The translations under genes were made by a program, and so were the position numbers. Below the pieces are notes generated by a model. The model searched no databases. It was given only the letters and a program-made list of their open reading frames with translations, and had not been told where the DNA came from. A DNA stretch of 20,134 nucleotides, from NCBI RefSeq assembly GCF_000330505.1, contig NW_004440319.1:36554-56687 (forward strand), read 5' to 3'. This document shows positions 9,676-17,987 of this stretch, piece by piece (positions within the stretch are counted from its first letter, which is position 1; the number at the start of each line of letters is the position of its first letter). The DNA is from Entamoeba invadens IP1 (lineage: Eukaryota; Evosea; Mastigamoebida; Endamoebidae).

Positions 9676-10288
9676 CGAATTTGCGATTTTTTCTTCTGTT
9701 TTACACAAAATTTTCTTTAATAAGTATAAAAAAATATTAGAAAATAATGTGGTACTGTGGACACTAATTCAACATTTTTTGGAAGCCAAACAAAAACAAA
9801 AAATGAGGAAATTGGGTTTAAGCAATTTATTGGTAGTACCAACTTTTTGTTAACAGTTTACAAATCGTGTTTTTATTTTTTGATTTCTTAAATTATTATT
9901 TAAAATAAAACACATGTTTTTTAATAGACCTGGTTTATATAGAAATTGTTGGTGTTTTAACTTCTATCTTGTGTAACTTTGTTCACAACACAAGGTTTGA
10001 AAAAAAGTCGGTCAAGTTAGCTTATTAAAACACATTTTTAATATATTATATTTGTTAAATATTAATTATAGTTTGTCATAAAATTAAAAAAAACAAACAA
10101 AATTTATGTTGTATTTTATCATAGTTTAACAAAGAAATTTATTTTTAATTGTTTTTAATAAAATAATGATATATTATTGTTGTTAAATTAACATTAAAAC
10201 ACTCTTGTATTTTAATTAACCTTATGATACTGTGAATGTTTTAAATAAAACACGTTTTTTTATTTTTTTAAAAACTTGATATGATATA

Positions 10289-10489
10289 CTAAAAAAACTT
10301 TACTTGTTGTGTTTTTTTTAAAAGGTAAACAAAAAACTTATCGCACAAACAATATTTTATAAGTTTTACTTTTTTCAAATTTTGAAAATGTTTTAATTTA
10401 AACATTTCAGATGTAAAACTAATTTGTCTACAATAATTAATTTGTCTTATATATCCATTTGCATCTAAATTACCCATTTTAAGTCGCAA
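10289..10489 (-). pseudogene. Possible small remnant of an LRR-like gene
   Basis: A minus-strand frame of 66 codons with more balanced codon use than its surroundings in its first two thirds: MGNLDANGYIRQINYC, then ISFTSEMFKLKHFQNLKK. The style (short L/I/F strands, N and K rich) resembles the decayed LRR-like gene at 6139-8980. It opens with TTG, an ATG follows four codons later, and a stop lies just upstream. The C-terminal part is low-complexity. I cannot exclude a chance frame. Confidence 0.25.
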
Positions 10490-10738
10490 TTTCCCAATAT
10501 TTTATTCGGTTCGATTTCCAAATTCGTAATTTGTTTACTTTTTAATTATAAACCAAACAACTCAGACTAAAAAAACTTTTACTTAAACTTAACAATTAAT
10601 TTAGGAAATAAGTTTAACCACCAACATTAAATTGTTGTTGGTAAACAATGCATTAACTGTTTGTGTTGTTAAAATTTTTAAAATCAATACATATGGGTAT
10701 TTATAAACCATCATTAATTAGATGGTTTTTTCACAATA

Positions 10739-11005
10739 TGACCTTTATCACCCAACCTTATTATTATCTAAAATAATATGCAAATTAAAATTTAAAAAAT
10801 ATAGTATATATTTGATCCCATTTTCACCAACTTTCCACGTCCTCCCTTGGCGCGGATACCACAGATTCCAACAAACGGAGAAATTACATTCTCACAATAC
10901 GGACAAAGAAAGTGGTGATATTTTGACGCACAAACAATGGCTGAGATGTGGACTTTTTTTAAAAAAATAACATTGTCAAATCTTTTTTTTGGTCAAGGAA
11001 AATGA
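10739..11005 (+). mobile_element. Decayed copy of the foldback Mutator-like MITE
   Basis: This is a diverged, shortened relative of the element at 17455-17900, in the same orientation. GTCCTCCCTTGGCGCGGAT (10839-10857) is identical to 17701-17719. GACGCACAAACAATGGCTGA (10925-10944) matches 17801-17820 at 19 of 20 bases, and a T-run followed by GGT comes next in both. TCACCAACTTTCC (10824-10836) faces AGAAAGTGGTGA (10907-10918), the same foldback stem. The GC-rich tip has been replaced by AT-richer sequence and the outer left arm is missing. The ends (TGACCTTTATCACCC near 10739 and the reverse complement of GACAGTCC near 11005) only loosely resemble the intact termini, and no target duplication is visible. 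Boundaries are approximate. Confidence 0.6.
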
Positions 11006-11351
11006 CAGTCCTTATACATTTTTAATACGTTTTAACATATTTATTATTTTTTATTGTTCAAACATTGGTTCTTCACAAAAAATTGTCAATTGTATAATCA
11101 ATTAATTCAATACTTGGCAACCCTTTCATTGTGTTTCTAAACACGATGTTTTCATTTTTTTATCCACCACATTGTAATGTTTTGTTTTATTTGATAAATA
11201 ACACGTAACAAAAAAAAACGGAGTCAATTTTATAAACCAACTCTAAGTTTATGTTTTACAAAAATTATTTTAAATAAAAAAATAAAATCTCGATTAATCT
11301 GATAATTATTTGAGTATAATAAAAATTTATAATTTTTATCATTTTTAGGTG

Positions 11352-11996
11352 TAGACAAATTGGTTCCTGCAAGACTAATTATTCTTCATAATGTAGTAAA
11401 ATATTCCAATAAAAACACAATTCAACTCAGTAAAATAATTTATGAATTTCCTTTACAAGTCAAAAAAGAATAAATGGAAAATGTCAAAGTTTGTTTTAAT
11501 TAGTCAACACATTAAAATTAAAAAACGAAGTTGTAAGAAAGGTATCAGTTGGTTCTCGTGAGTATGACATGGCGATTTCATATGATTTTTTTTATAAAAC
11601 AGCAATGATTAAACAACGACTGATATCAACACAATAGAAGATAAAAATAAAAATGAAAATTCCATAAAAAGTCTTTAAAATAATAGATACTTTGAAGTTG
11701 AAATAACTGGAAGTGGTAATATGAGTATAGGAGTTCTTGATTTGGACAAAACAGATTGTTACGAGGACTTGCAAGTTGGGTGGTTTGGAGGAAGTCTTAA
11801 CTCTGTGTTTCCAAAGGCTTTGAAGGAAACACTTTGAAACCAGAGAGTCAGATTGCCTCTCCATTCTATCCTCAAAACAAATTCTTGTCATTTTGAATTG
11901 CACAGGACCACTATTTAATATTGGTTTGGATAAACCTGGTAATACCAGGGGCAAAGGCGTGGGTTTTAATGATGACTCCTCGGCGCTATGAAAACT
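11352..11996 (+). pseudogene. Remnant of a SPRY-domain protein gene
   Basis: The plus strand holds SPRY-like pieces in shifting frames. 11688-11837 reads YFEVEITGSGNMSIGVLDLD and on to VGWFGGS before a stop; this is the classic SPRY start (YFEVEI, then a Gly-rich turn, then V-G-W). 11896-11991, one frame over, gives GPLFNIGLDK and GKGVGFNDDSSAL, matching the later V-G-x-G-F strand, then a stop. Upstream, open plus-strand stretches at about 11357-11473 (VDKLVPARLIILHNVVKY) and 11521-11634 may be the N-terminal part. SPRY domains bind proteins; this copy cannot make one. A longer uninterrupted minus-strand frame (11592-11999) overlaps but shows no domain and is taken as a shadow. Confidence 0.5.
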
Positions 11997-12178
11997 CATT
12001 AAATGTTATAAGAGTAAAACATAATTGATTTCTTCTACTCGTTTTTAATAATAATCGTTCTATATTTATTTCCTGAGTAAAAAAACAAAATAATCAACAG
12101 AAATAAATTCACCATGATCGCCTTTACAAAACAAAATGTATTATAAAAAATACCAAATCAAATAAAAACCTTCAATTG

Positions 12179-12442
12179 TTATAACACTACAATCAGCACA
12201 AATATGAAAACGATTATTGTAACAATACTCCCACCATCCCTATTATTATTTGATGGTTCTTTTATACAAAATCCTTGTGATGAACACACAAATCCATCTC
12301 TACAAACGCCACAGAATGGTTCGCAACCTTTAAGAAAAGGAGATGGTCCAGTATAATATGATTCATTAGTAATTGAACACTCTGTGAACAAACAATCCAA
12401 AGAAGTTGAGTTGCATTTATCCGAGTCTTTTATTCTTCTTCT
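12179..12442 (-). CDS. C-terminal part of a surface protein: Cys-rich EGF-like module and GPI/membrane tail, out of frame with its 5' part
   Basis: This frame continues the gene at 12430-13701 after a one-base shift. It is open from about 12442 and reads KDSDKCNSTSLDC onward with no ATG of its own near the junction. It has nine cysteines, including a C-x-x-C (CGVC) and the spacing C-x6-C-x3-C typical of EGF-like or laminin-like modules. A small-residue region (NNNRDGGS) follows, then a hydrophobic tail (IVTIIVFIFVLIVVL) that ends exactly at the stop with no cytoplasmic basic residues. That layout is the usual signal for GPI attachment, though a plain C-terminal membrane anchor is possible. 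Alone it would have no signal peptide, so it makes sense only joined to the upstream part. Confidence 0.65.
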   Translation of the reverse strand, partial: RRRIKDSDKCNSTSLDCLFTECSITNESYYTGPSPFLKGCEPFCGVCRDGFVCSSQGFCIKEPSNNNRDGGSIVTIIVFIFVLIVVL

Positions 12443-13701
12443 CTATATAAATACACACTTTTAAGAACGACATGAGCGCCTTTACTGAATTTCTGTGTTA
12501 TAGTAATTACATTAGAAAATTGCAGTGTCTTCAAATTGAACGCTATTTTCATTTCGATAGTTTTCCCTCCATTGACTCTCAAATATTGTGTTGGCAAATT
12601 TGCCTGAATCAATGAGATGGTACTCAGATTTAATGTAGTGAGTGACGTGTCGTGTAAGACGTGTGTGATTAAAAACTCATAGTCTCCGTCTACATCAAAT
12701 ACGACTTTCATCTCTTTGAAGTCCTTTTGTATTCTAAAGGCATTCGCATAAGCAAAACACAACGTCAGATTGCCTCCTTCGGCAACGAAAGAGACATTAT
12801 TATTCCCCCACTCGAACATTCGACCTTCTTGTTTCTCATTAATTGTCCACACTTGCCACTTCTGGAATATCAACTTGTCTTCCACGACTTTACTTGAATC
12901 AAAGACTTGAGTGTCTGCAATGTACTTACACGGCTTAGTGTTAACTGCGACGTATCGGACTGCGGCAGTCGCCATATCTATTTTACTGAAATTGACTGCC
13001 AGAAATCTGATCTTTTCGTCGTCGAAGGAAACCATCTGGACGTTGACGTAGTCGTTGATTAAAGGGATCACAAAGGTGTCGTCTATGTTCTTCCGATACG
13101 ACGTGACGACGTTTTTATATTCAATTCCGATCTTTTCGGCGGGTTTGTTATGATCAATAAATTGGAATGCTACAGTACTTTGTGTTCTATTAATCACATA
13201 GAGGGAAACGGGGATTCCTAAGTCAAAAGCAACTTCAAATACAGACACTTGGGTTAAGTAATTGTTGACGTTGTCTACACCGGAAGTTAAACGTTTATAT
13301 AAGGAAGAATACACTCCAATGGTCCGGCGCTCTATCGCAAAGGTCGAGCCTTCTGTTGAAATATCTGCAGAACCGGCTATCATGCAGTTAACAACATTCT
13401 CACTCGGACCAACTATTTGAAGCCATTCCCCACAACGATTAAGAAATAAAGTGCTCTTGTTCACTATAAAAAAATCGGGGTGGACAAAACAAAGAGACTG
13501 TATGTCGTAGCCATAGACTTTGTGCTCATAGTCTTGAATTTTGTCATAACAAATGGTGTAATCGCGAACATTCACAGAGGAGGAATTCATGTTGACTACA
13601 ACTAAATCAGTCATACAAAGGGGATCAACTAATGTCTCTGAAGATTGTAAATACACTCCATTTGATAAAATAACAAGAAGTGTAGTAATTACAGAGAACA
13701 T
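12430..13701 (-). CDS. Secreted surface protein, N-terminal ectodomain (frameshifted before its Cys-rich tail)
   Basis: A frame of 423 codons starts at the ATG read from 13701. Residues 1-19 are a cleavable signal peptide (MFSVITTLLVILSNGVYLQ). The ectodomain is beta-rich in character, has about seven cysteines and several N-x-S/T glycosylation sites (for example MNSSSVNV, NKST, NRTQS, NFSK, NLT, NLS). The frame ends YREEE-stop inside a GAAGAAGAATAAAAG stretch, exactly where the Cys-rich module opens in another frame. The full protein would be about 500 residues, secreted to the cell surface. I do not recognise the ectodomain family. Codon use is normal to the end, so the break is either very recent, or a single-base sequencing or assembly error in the purine run. 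Confidence 0.75.
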   Translation of the reverse strand: MFSVITTLLVILSNGVYLQSSETLVDPLCMTDLVVVNMNSSSVNVRDYTICYDKIQDYEHKVYGYDIQSLCFVHPDFFIVNKSTLFLNRCGEWLQIVGPSENVVNCMIAGSADISTEGSTFAIERRTIGVYSSLYKRLTSGVDNVNNYLTQVSVFEVAFDLGIPVSLYVINRTQSTVAFQFIDHNKPAEKIGIEYKNVVTSYRKNIDDTFVIPLINDYVNVQMVSFDDEKIRFLAVNFSKIDMATAAVRYVAVNTKPCKYIADTQVFDSSKVVEDKLIFQKWQVWTINEKQEGRMFEWGNNNVSFVAEGGNLTLCFAYANAFRIQKDFKEMKVVFDVDGDYEFLITHVLHDTSLTTLNLSTISLIQANLPTQYLRVNGGKTIEMKIAFNLKTLQFSNVITITQKFSKGAHVVLKSVYLYREEE

Positions 13702-13730
13702 TTTTAATTGAGTTTGTAGGTCTTCTGAGT

Positions 13731-13740
13731 ACTTTTATAA
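13731..13740 (-). promoter_or_regulatory. TATA-like box of the surface-protein gene
   Basis: On the minus strand TTATAAAAGT lies 30-39 bases before the ATG, preceded by GGCCAAAAAACG. Position and sequence fit the TATA-like element of Entamoeba core promoters. Confidence 0.4.
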
Positions 13741-14079
13741 CGTTTTTTGGCCATTTTTCTATTTTTTAAAATTTCTATATTAAATATAATTAAAAATGTG
13801 AATTGATTCGCTAAAAAAACGAATTTGTTCAATTAAAAGATTTGGTAATTTGATGGTTGTTGAAAAACTCGGATTATTTTTTTTAATTTACGTTTAACCC
13901 TAAATAGAAATTTCAAAATGTTTTTTGTTTGTTTATATTTAGAGGAAGTTGGGCGTTAATAAGCAAAGAAGTATAAGTTTATATAAATATCAACAGTTGA
14001 ATTTTTTGAATGAGTTGATTCATTATTTTTGTGGCACGAATAAGAAAAAGACATTCTTTAGGCATTGTGATATTTTTAC

Positions 14080-14114
14080 AAAATTTTAATCTATAAAATA
14101 TAGATTAAAATTTT
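14080..14114. repeat. Perfect 16-bp hairpin with a 3-base loop
   Basis: AAAATTTTAATCTATA (14080-14095) and TATAGATTAAAATTTT (14099-14114) are exact reverse complements separated by AAA. It lies about 380 bases upstream of the surface-protein gene. No T-run terminator role applies to a eukaryotic Pol II gene. It may be a palindrome generated by replication slippage. Confidence 0.6.
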
Positions 14115-14677
14115 AATAAATGAAAATATAATTCTGGTACACAAAAGCTTTTTTGAATATTTTATTCACAAATTACTCTTCTTAAATTGTTAAGAAAGTA
14201 ATTTGCTGATAATAATTAATTTAAAATTACAAGTTAGTAACTTTTTTATTGAATTAATAATAATACAATTTGTAAACAGTAATTTATAACCAAATTAAAT
14301 AAATCAAGTTACAAAGACCATATATTGAAAACAAAATTAAATCATATTATTTTTATTATCATATTTTGTATACATTTTATTTATATTTTCATTATAAACA
14401 AACCCTTATTGATTTTAATGTAATTTTGTTTCATTTACATTTTAAGAAATTGTATTTTGTAAAAAGTATCACCTAATAAACATTGTTTATTGACATCTTA
14501 GTTGAAATCAATGGTCTAATTATTTATTATTTAAAAACAAGTAATTTAATAACATTAAATACTCACCCAAAACATTTGTCCATTTTTATTATAATTAAAT
14601 AAAAAGTTAATTATAATTTGCTTGAACATTACAAAATCAAAAATAACATTTATGAGACAAAATCTTTTGATTTGTGA

Positions 14678-14917
14678 TTATTTTTTACTTGTTATTTTTT
14701 AAAGGCAAATGAAGATTTTAAATTGAATATCTCCGAAGATAACTTGTCAAAACAAATAACGTTTATTAAACACATTTTATTAAACTTATGTAATTGTATA
14801 GACTTGATTTACAGTGAAAATTACAAAAAGTGTTTGAGATATAAAAATGAACATAATCATCAATTATTTTTTTCAATAATTTTAATTGTCTTAAAACAAT
14901 GTGACAGTTTTTTATAA
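14678..14917 (+). pseudogene. Possible gene fragment of unknown function
   Basis: A plus-strand frame of 79 codons after a TGA at 14675, with no in-frame ATG. The part from about 14702 reads ANEDFKLNISEDNLSKQ and continues with balanced use of charged, Cys and His residues (LCNCIDLIYSENYKKCLRY), unlike the low-complexity frames elsewhere in this spacer. It has no domain I recognise. It could be a scrap of a lost gene or a 3' exon whose 5' part cannot be seen; TTTTTTAAAG precedes it, a poor match to the usual TAG intron end. Confidence 0.25.
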
Positions 14918-16353
14918 AAAAAATATGTGGAGAATGACAGAAAAAATAAATAAAATATAATTTAAACAAATTGTTTTGTAGTATTCATATATTTAACCAA
15001 TTTGTTATTTTATTTAATATAAGACAATTGACAATCGCTTATATTAATTATTGAATTGATAAAAAAATATATTGTTTTTATGTGTGTTATAATTAAAACA
15101 GCTTTTAGTTAACTTTAAAAAATAATATTATAATAATAATTTTGTTTGAAAAACATCTTAAACTGTAATAATGACGACATTAATATCTTAATTTTAATTA
15201 AATTAAGATAAATTTATCAATCTTATAGTTGTCGAAGTGTATTGTTCATTATATTTTGAAATGTAAAATATAGCAACAATAAAAATAATTTGTTGATTAA
15301 TTTGATTTTTATTAATTTAAATATCGAGTTGATATTTATTAAATCGGTATTTTGAGTGTTATTTGTAATTTAATTTAAATAATGTTGTATAAATTTAGAT
15401 ATATTTATATATATAATTTAGGACTAAAACCATATGATAAATAAAATTTATAAGTAACTGTCAAGTGTTGTTAAATAAGTATATTATTGAATATTAAAAT
15501 AATTTTACTATGATTTATTTGCTCTTTTTACAAATAAAATATAATTGATATATACGTTATCAATTAAAAATGTCTTTTTATTGAAAAATATTTGATTCAT
15601 TAAATAATACATATACAATACATTTTTTCATAGTTAATTAATATTTTTACTTATCATGTTACTTATTACATAACACATTCGTTTATTAATTTTAATTCGT
15701 TGTGTTAATTAATTTTGGGTTACGAAAATTGAAACTTTTATAACCCAAAACCTTTTTTAGAAAAAAAATAAGTAAAAAGAAATTGTCCAAAACTTTTTTT
15801 CCAATTTATTCAAAACTTTTTTTAACCCAAACTGGTTATGAATCAGTTTTATTTTACTTAAAATAATTAAAAAATGAGAACTTAATTACCTAAGATTGAT
15901 CAAAAATAATCTTTTTGGATGAAATTTAATATCTCTTTATCGTATTACAACATTTCAAATAAAAAACGTTACAAAATCAATCCACTTAATGTCAAATAGT
16001 CACATTAACAAATATAACGACTATAAAAACACTATTCTGGTTATAATCAAATGACAATATACTTTTTATATAAAAAAACAACCAAATATATCAAATTACC
16101 ATCAAACCCCATCATTCTTTCTATTTTTTTCTTATGCTTTGCTCTTGTTCAATACAAATAAACTCATTCGTATTAAGTGTGAAAAAATATCCAATTCGAA
16201 TTTGAGTTGATAAAGAAAATAAATAGAAAATTACAAAAATTTGTTTGGTGTATCAAGGTAGAAAAAGTTTAGGTAAAATAAAAAAATAAAAACTTATTAT
16301 TATTAGGTTTCTGTTTTGTTCGTGTTAAAGACAAAAAAAAAGAATCAATAACT

Positions 16354-17130
16354 TTACTTGGTATCACTACTACTCTCGTTACTGTTACTACTCGAATCAT
16401 CACTTGATGTATTTCCACTCTTTTCTTTACTCTGTTTCTTTACATTCTTTGTATTTTTTGAATTCTTTTTGATTTCCTTTGTATCTTTATTTCGAATATT
16501 TCCTCCCGATTTCTTCTCTGTATTTTTCATACTTTGTTGAACCTTTTTATCCATCGACTTCTCTATTTCCAATCTTTTTGGGCAGTCCCCTTCCAAATGA
16601 CCTTCCAACCCACATATGAAACATTTCGTCTTTTTTTCAATTTCGTAATTATCAATGTGGACTTTAAAAGAGTCGTTTCCAATTTTCTTTTTGTTCATAT
16701 TTTTTTTAATCAATTTGGCTGTTTCGATATCATCGACAGTGACAATCACAATGTTTCCTTTAGTCTCCCCCTTCTTCCCAACTATTCTTTCGAAGTTTGT
16801 GATGTCAAATTCTTTAAAACAGTTTTGCATCTCCTCGTCACTGACATTCGGACCAAAGTGACTCGCTCGGATTTTACTCGTCCATTGCAGTTTCTCACAC
16901 ACACACGCTTTCAATTTGTACTCATTAAATGCCGACCCGTTTTTCGTGGAAATAAGAGCGTTGACATTTTTATTGGAGACTTCAAAGGTGCAACAACTTA
17001 ATGGAGTGTCTTCATTATAACGGGGAATCTCTACAGAGAGCGGAGAATACTTCGCAAACACTTGATTGACTTCTTCGTCTTTGACGGTTCGATGAAATCC
17101 AAAGACTTTTACAACTATATTATCACTCAT
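16354..17130 (-). CDS. RNA-binding protein with RRM-like domains and a CCHC zinc knuckle
   Basis: Intact frame of 258 codons from the ATG at 17130. Residues about 6-80 (IVVKVFGFHRTVKDEEVNQV) and about 85-160 (KIRASHFGPNVSDEEMQNCF, then GNIVIVTVDDIETAKLIKK) look like two RRM folds: RNP2-like first strand, helix with D/E-E-E, and a later RNP1-like strand. The aromatic RNP1 residues are weak. At about 169-182 stands CFICGLEGHLEGDC, a perfect C-x2-C-x4-H-x4-C zinc knuckle. The last 75 residues are a Lys/Asn/Ser-rich tail ending in an acidic Ser run (SSDDSSSNSNESSSDTK), probably disordered and phosphorylated. The layout fits an RNA-processing or mRNA-binding factor in the nucleus or cytoplasm; the exact role is unknown. 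The palindromic-end element at 17158-17239 lies only 28 bases before the ATG, so it probably overlaps the promoter. Confidence 0.85.
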   Translation of the reverse strand: MSDNIVVKVFGFHRTVKDEEVNQVFAKYSPLSVEIPRYNEDTPLSCCTFEVSNKNVNALISTKNGSAFNEYKLKACVCEKLQWTSKIRASHFGPNVSDEEMQNCFKEFDITNFERIVGKKGETKGNIVIVTVDDIETAKLIKKNMNKKKIGNDSFKVHIDNYEIEKKTKCFICGLEGHLEGDCPKRLEIEKSMDKKVQQSMKNTEKKSGGNIRNKDTKEIKKNSKNTKNVKKQSKEKSGNTSSDDSSSNSNESSSDTK

Positions 17131-17157
17131 TCGCTGTTATTGTTTTATAGGCCGTTA

Positions 17158-17239
17158 GGTTAGACAAAAAAATTATTTAATAAATTATTAATTATAATTT
17201 TTACTAAAAATAATGGTTTTTATTTAGCTTTTGTCTAAC
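17158..17239 (-). mobile_element. Short inverted-repeat element, copy B, in the promoter of the RNA-binding gene
   Basis: GTTAGACAAAA (17159-17169) and TTTTGTCTAAC (17229-17239) are a perfect 11-bp inverted repeat around an AT-rich core. In minus-strand reading it aligns with copy A (1080-1167): GTTAGACAAAAG at the end and TTATTTTTAGTAAAAAT beginning exactly 26 bases inward in both. The flank TTTTATAGG also precedes both. No clear target duplication is visible here. It starts 28 bases upstream of the ATG at 17130, in the region where the core promoter must lie. Confidence 0.6.
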
Positions 17240-17454
17240 AATATTTTTACTTATTAAATTAGAATAAATTTTTAGGGTTAAAATTATAATTTAATAAAAG
17301 TATAATTATTTGTATTACATATGAAATACTAAGGTTTGACTTATAATTTTATTTAAATACTATTTATATAATAATGAATAGTTTTCTTTAATTATTTTTA
17401 TTAAATAATCCAAATATAATTTTTCATATTTAGTTTTCACAATAGTATAGAAAT

Positions 17455-17900
17455 GAGACCTACATTGACCACCACCACCATTTCTTAAAATAGAATTATT
17501 TTTTCTATTTCGAATCATATTCAAATTAAAATTATAGTAAATAGGAAACTGATAAGATATTAGGTCTGGTTCCCGAATTCAAGAAATGCCGAAAATTCAC
17601 CTCGAGTTAGTGGAAACCGAGAAAGACGGAGCATTGAAAAGAAGGCTCATAAAGACACACTCAAACAGTCTGTTTGTGCACCGTTTCACTCACTTTCCAA
17701 GTCCTCCCTTGGCGCGGATCCCCCCTGACCCCCCCCCGCAAGCGGGAGGGAACCACATCCGCGTCCACACAGCACGGACAAGGAAAGTGGGTGACATGGG
17801 GACGCACAAACAGTGGCTGAAAAATGGACTTCCTTCAAAAAACACTCGCGGCAAATATTTTTTTTGGTAAAGGTGGTGGTGGTGGTCAATGTAGGTCCCG
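17455..17900. mobile_element. Mutator-like MITE, 446 bp, with perfect 9-bp target duplication and GC-rich foldback core
   Basis: Left end GAGACCTACATTGACCACC (from 17455) and the reverse complement of the right end, GGGACCTACATTGACCACC (17899 inward), are near-identical and both continue into CCACCA repeats, giving inverted repeats of about 25 bp. TATAGAAAT occurs directly on both sides (17446-17454 and 17901-17909). A 9-bp duplication is the mark of Mutator-like elements. There is no transposase. An open frame at 17586-17870 (94 codons, MPKIHLELVETEKDGALK at the start) lies inside; its first 30 codons are unusually GC-rich and charged, while the rest is just the foldback sequence. It may be captured host sequence, or chance. 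A decayed relative lies at about 10739-11005. Confidence 0.8.
17663..17813. repeat. GC-rich imperfect palindrome (long hairpin) inside the MITE
   Basis: Nested complementary blocks are seen. Outer: CTGTTTGTGC (17670-17679) with GCACAAACAG (17804-17813), 10 of 10. Middle: TCACTCACTTTCC (17686-17698) with GGAAAGTGGGTGA (17782-17794), 12 of 13, with GTCC / GGAC next to it. Inner: GGCGCGGAT (17711-17719) with ATCCGCGTC (17757-17765), 8 of 9 plus a possible G-U pair. Tip: CCCG / CGGG around CAAG (17735-17746). The remaining tip is a C-run. Any RNA through it would fold into a hairpin of about 150 nt. The GC content contrasts sharply with everything else in the window. Confidence 0.75.
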
Positions 17901-17987
17901 TATAGAAATTATTAATTATTATTTGAAACCACAGTCCTGGTCGAAATTTTATGGCTGTTTGGCGACTTTTGATGTTATGGCTATTAA

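Larger units (their letters stand above)
8981..10738. other. AT-rich spacer with degenerate repeats
   Basis: No intact gene. It holds a short ATA microsatellite at 9241-9257, an isolated hAT-like terminus CAGGGGTGCAGCC at 9318-9330 followed by the palindrome AGCTTAAGCT (9333-9342), three GCCGCG-type motifs (listed separately), and AAACCATC / GATGGTTT as an 8-bp stem at 10705-10728, directly left of the foldback element. Confidence 0.4.
13741..16353. other. Long AT-rich spacer
   Basis: Apart from the weak open frame at 14678-14917 and the hairpin at 14080-14114, listed separately, nothing gene-like is seen. Small inverted repeats occur, such as TATCTTAATTT / AAATTAAGATA (15184-15210) and TTTTGGGTTA / TAACCCAAAA (15713-15750). 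All are within what so AT-rich a stretch can give by chance, except perhaps the last. Confidence 0.4.

Noticed and set aside
10722..10970. 82-codon plus-strand frame as a gene; shares THKQWL with the frame at 17586-17870
   Set aside because: The protein similarity comes from the shared MITE sequence; both frames simply read through the foldback arms.
11592..11999. Minus-strand 135-codon frame as a gene
   Set aside because: It shows no domain, ends in low-complexity F/I sequence, and is antisense to plus-strand SPRY signatures.
15713..15750. Hairpin TTTTGGGTTA / TAACCCAAAA as a regulatory structure
   Set aside because: Ten base pairs around an 18-base loop, far from any gene start, with no second copy; kept only as a note in the spacer entry.
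16358..17001. Plus-strand frames across the RNA-binding gene (16358-16540, 16534-17001, 16655-16861)
   Set aside because: Antisense shadows of a gene with clear RRM-like and zinc-knuckle motifs.
17686..17889. Minus-strand 67-codon frame in the MITE
   Set aside because: It reads only the foldback palindrome and the CCACCA end repeats; its Gly/Pro/Thr runs reflect the repeats.
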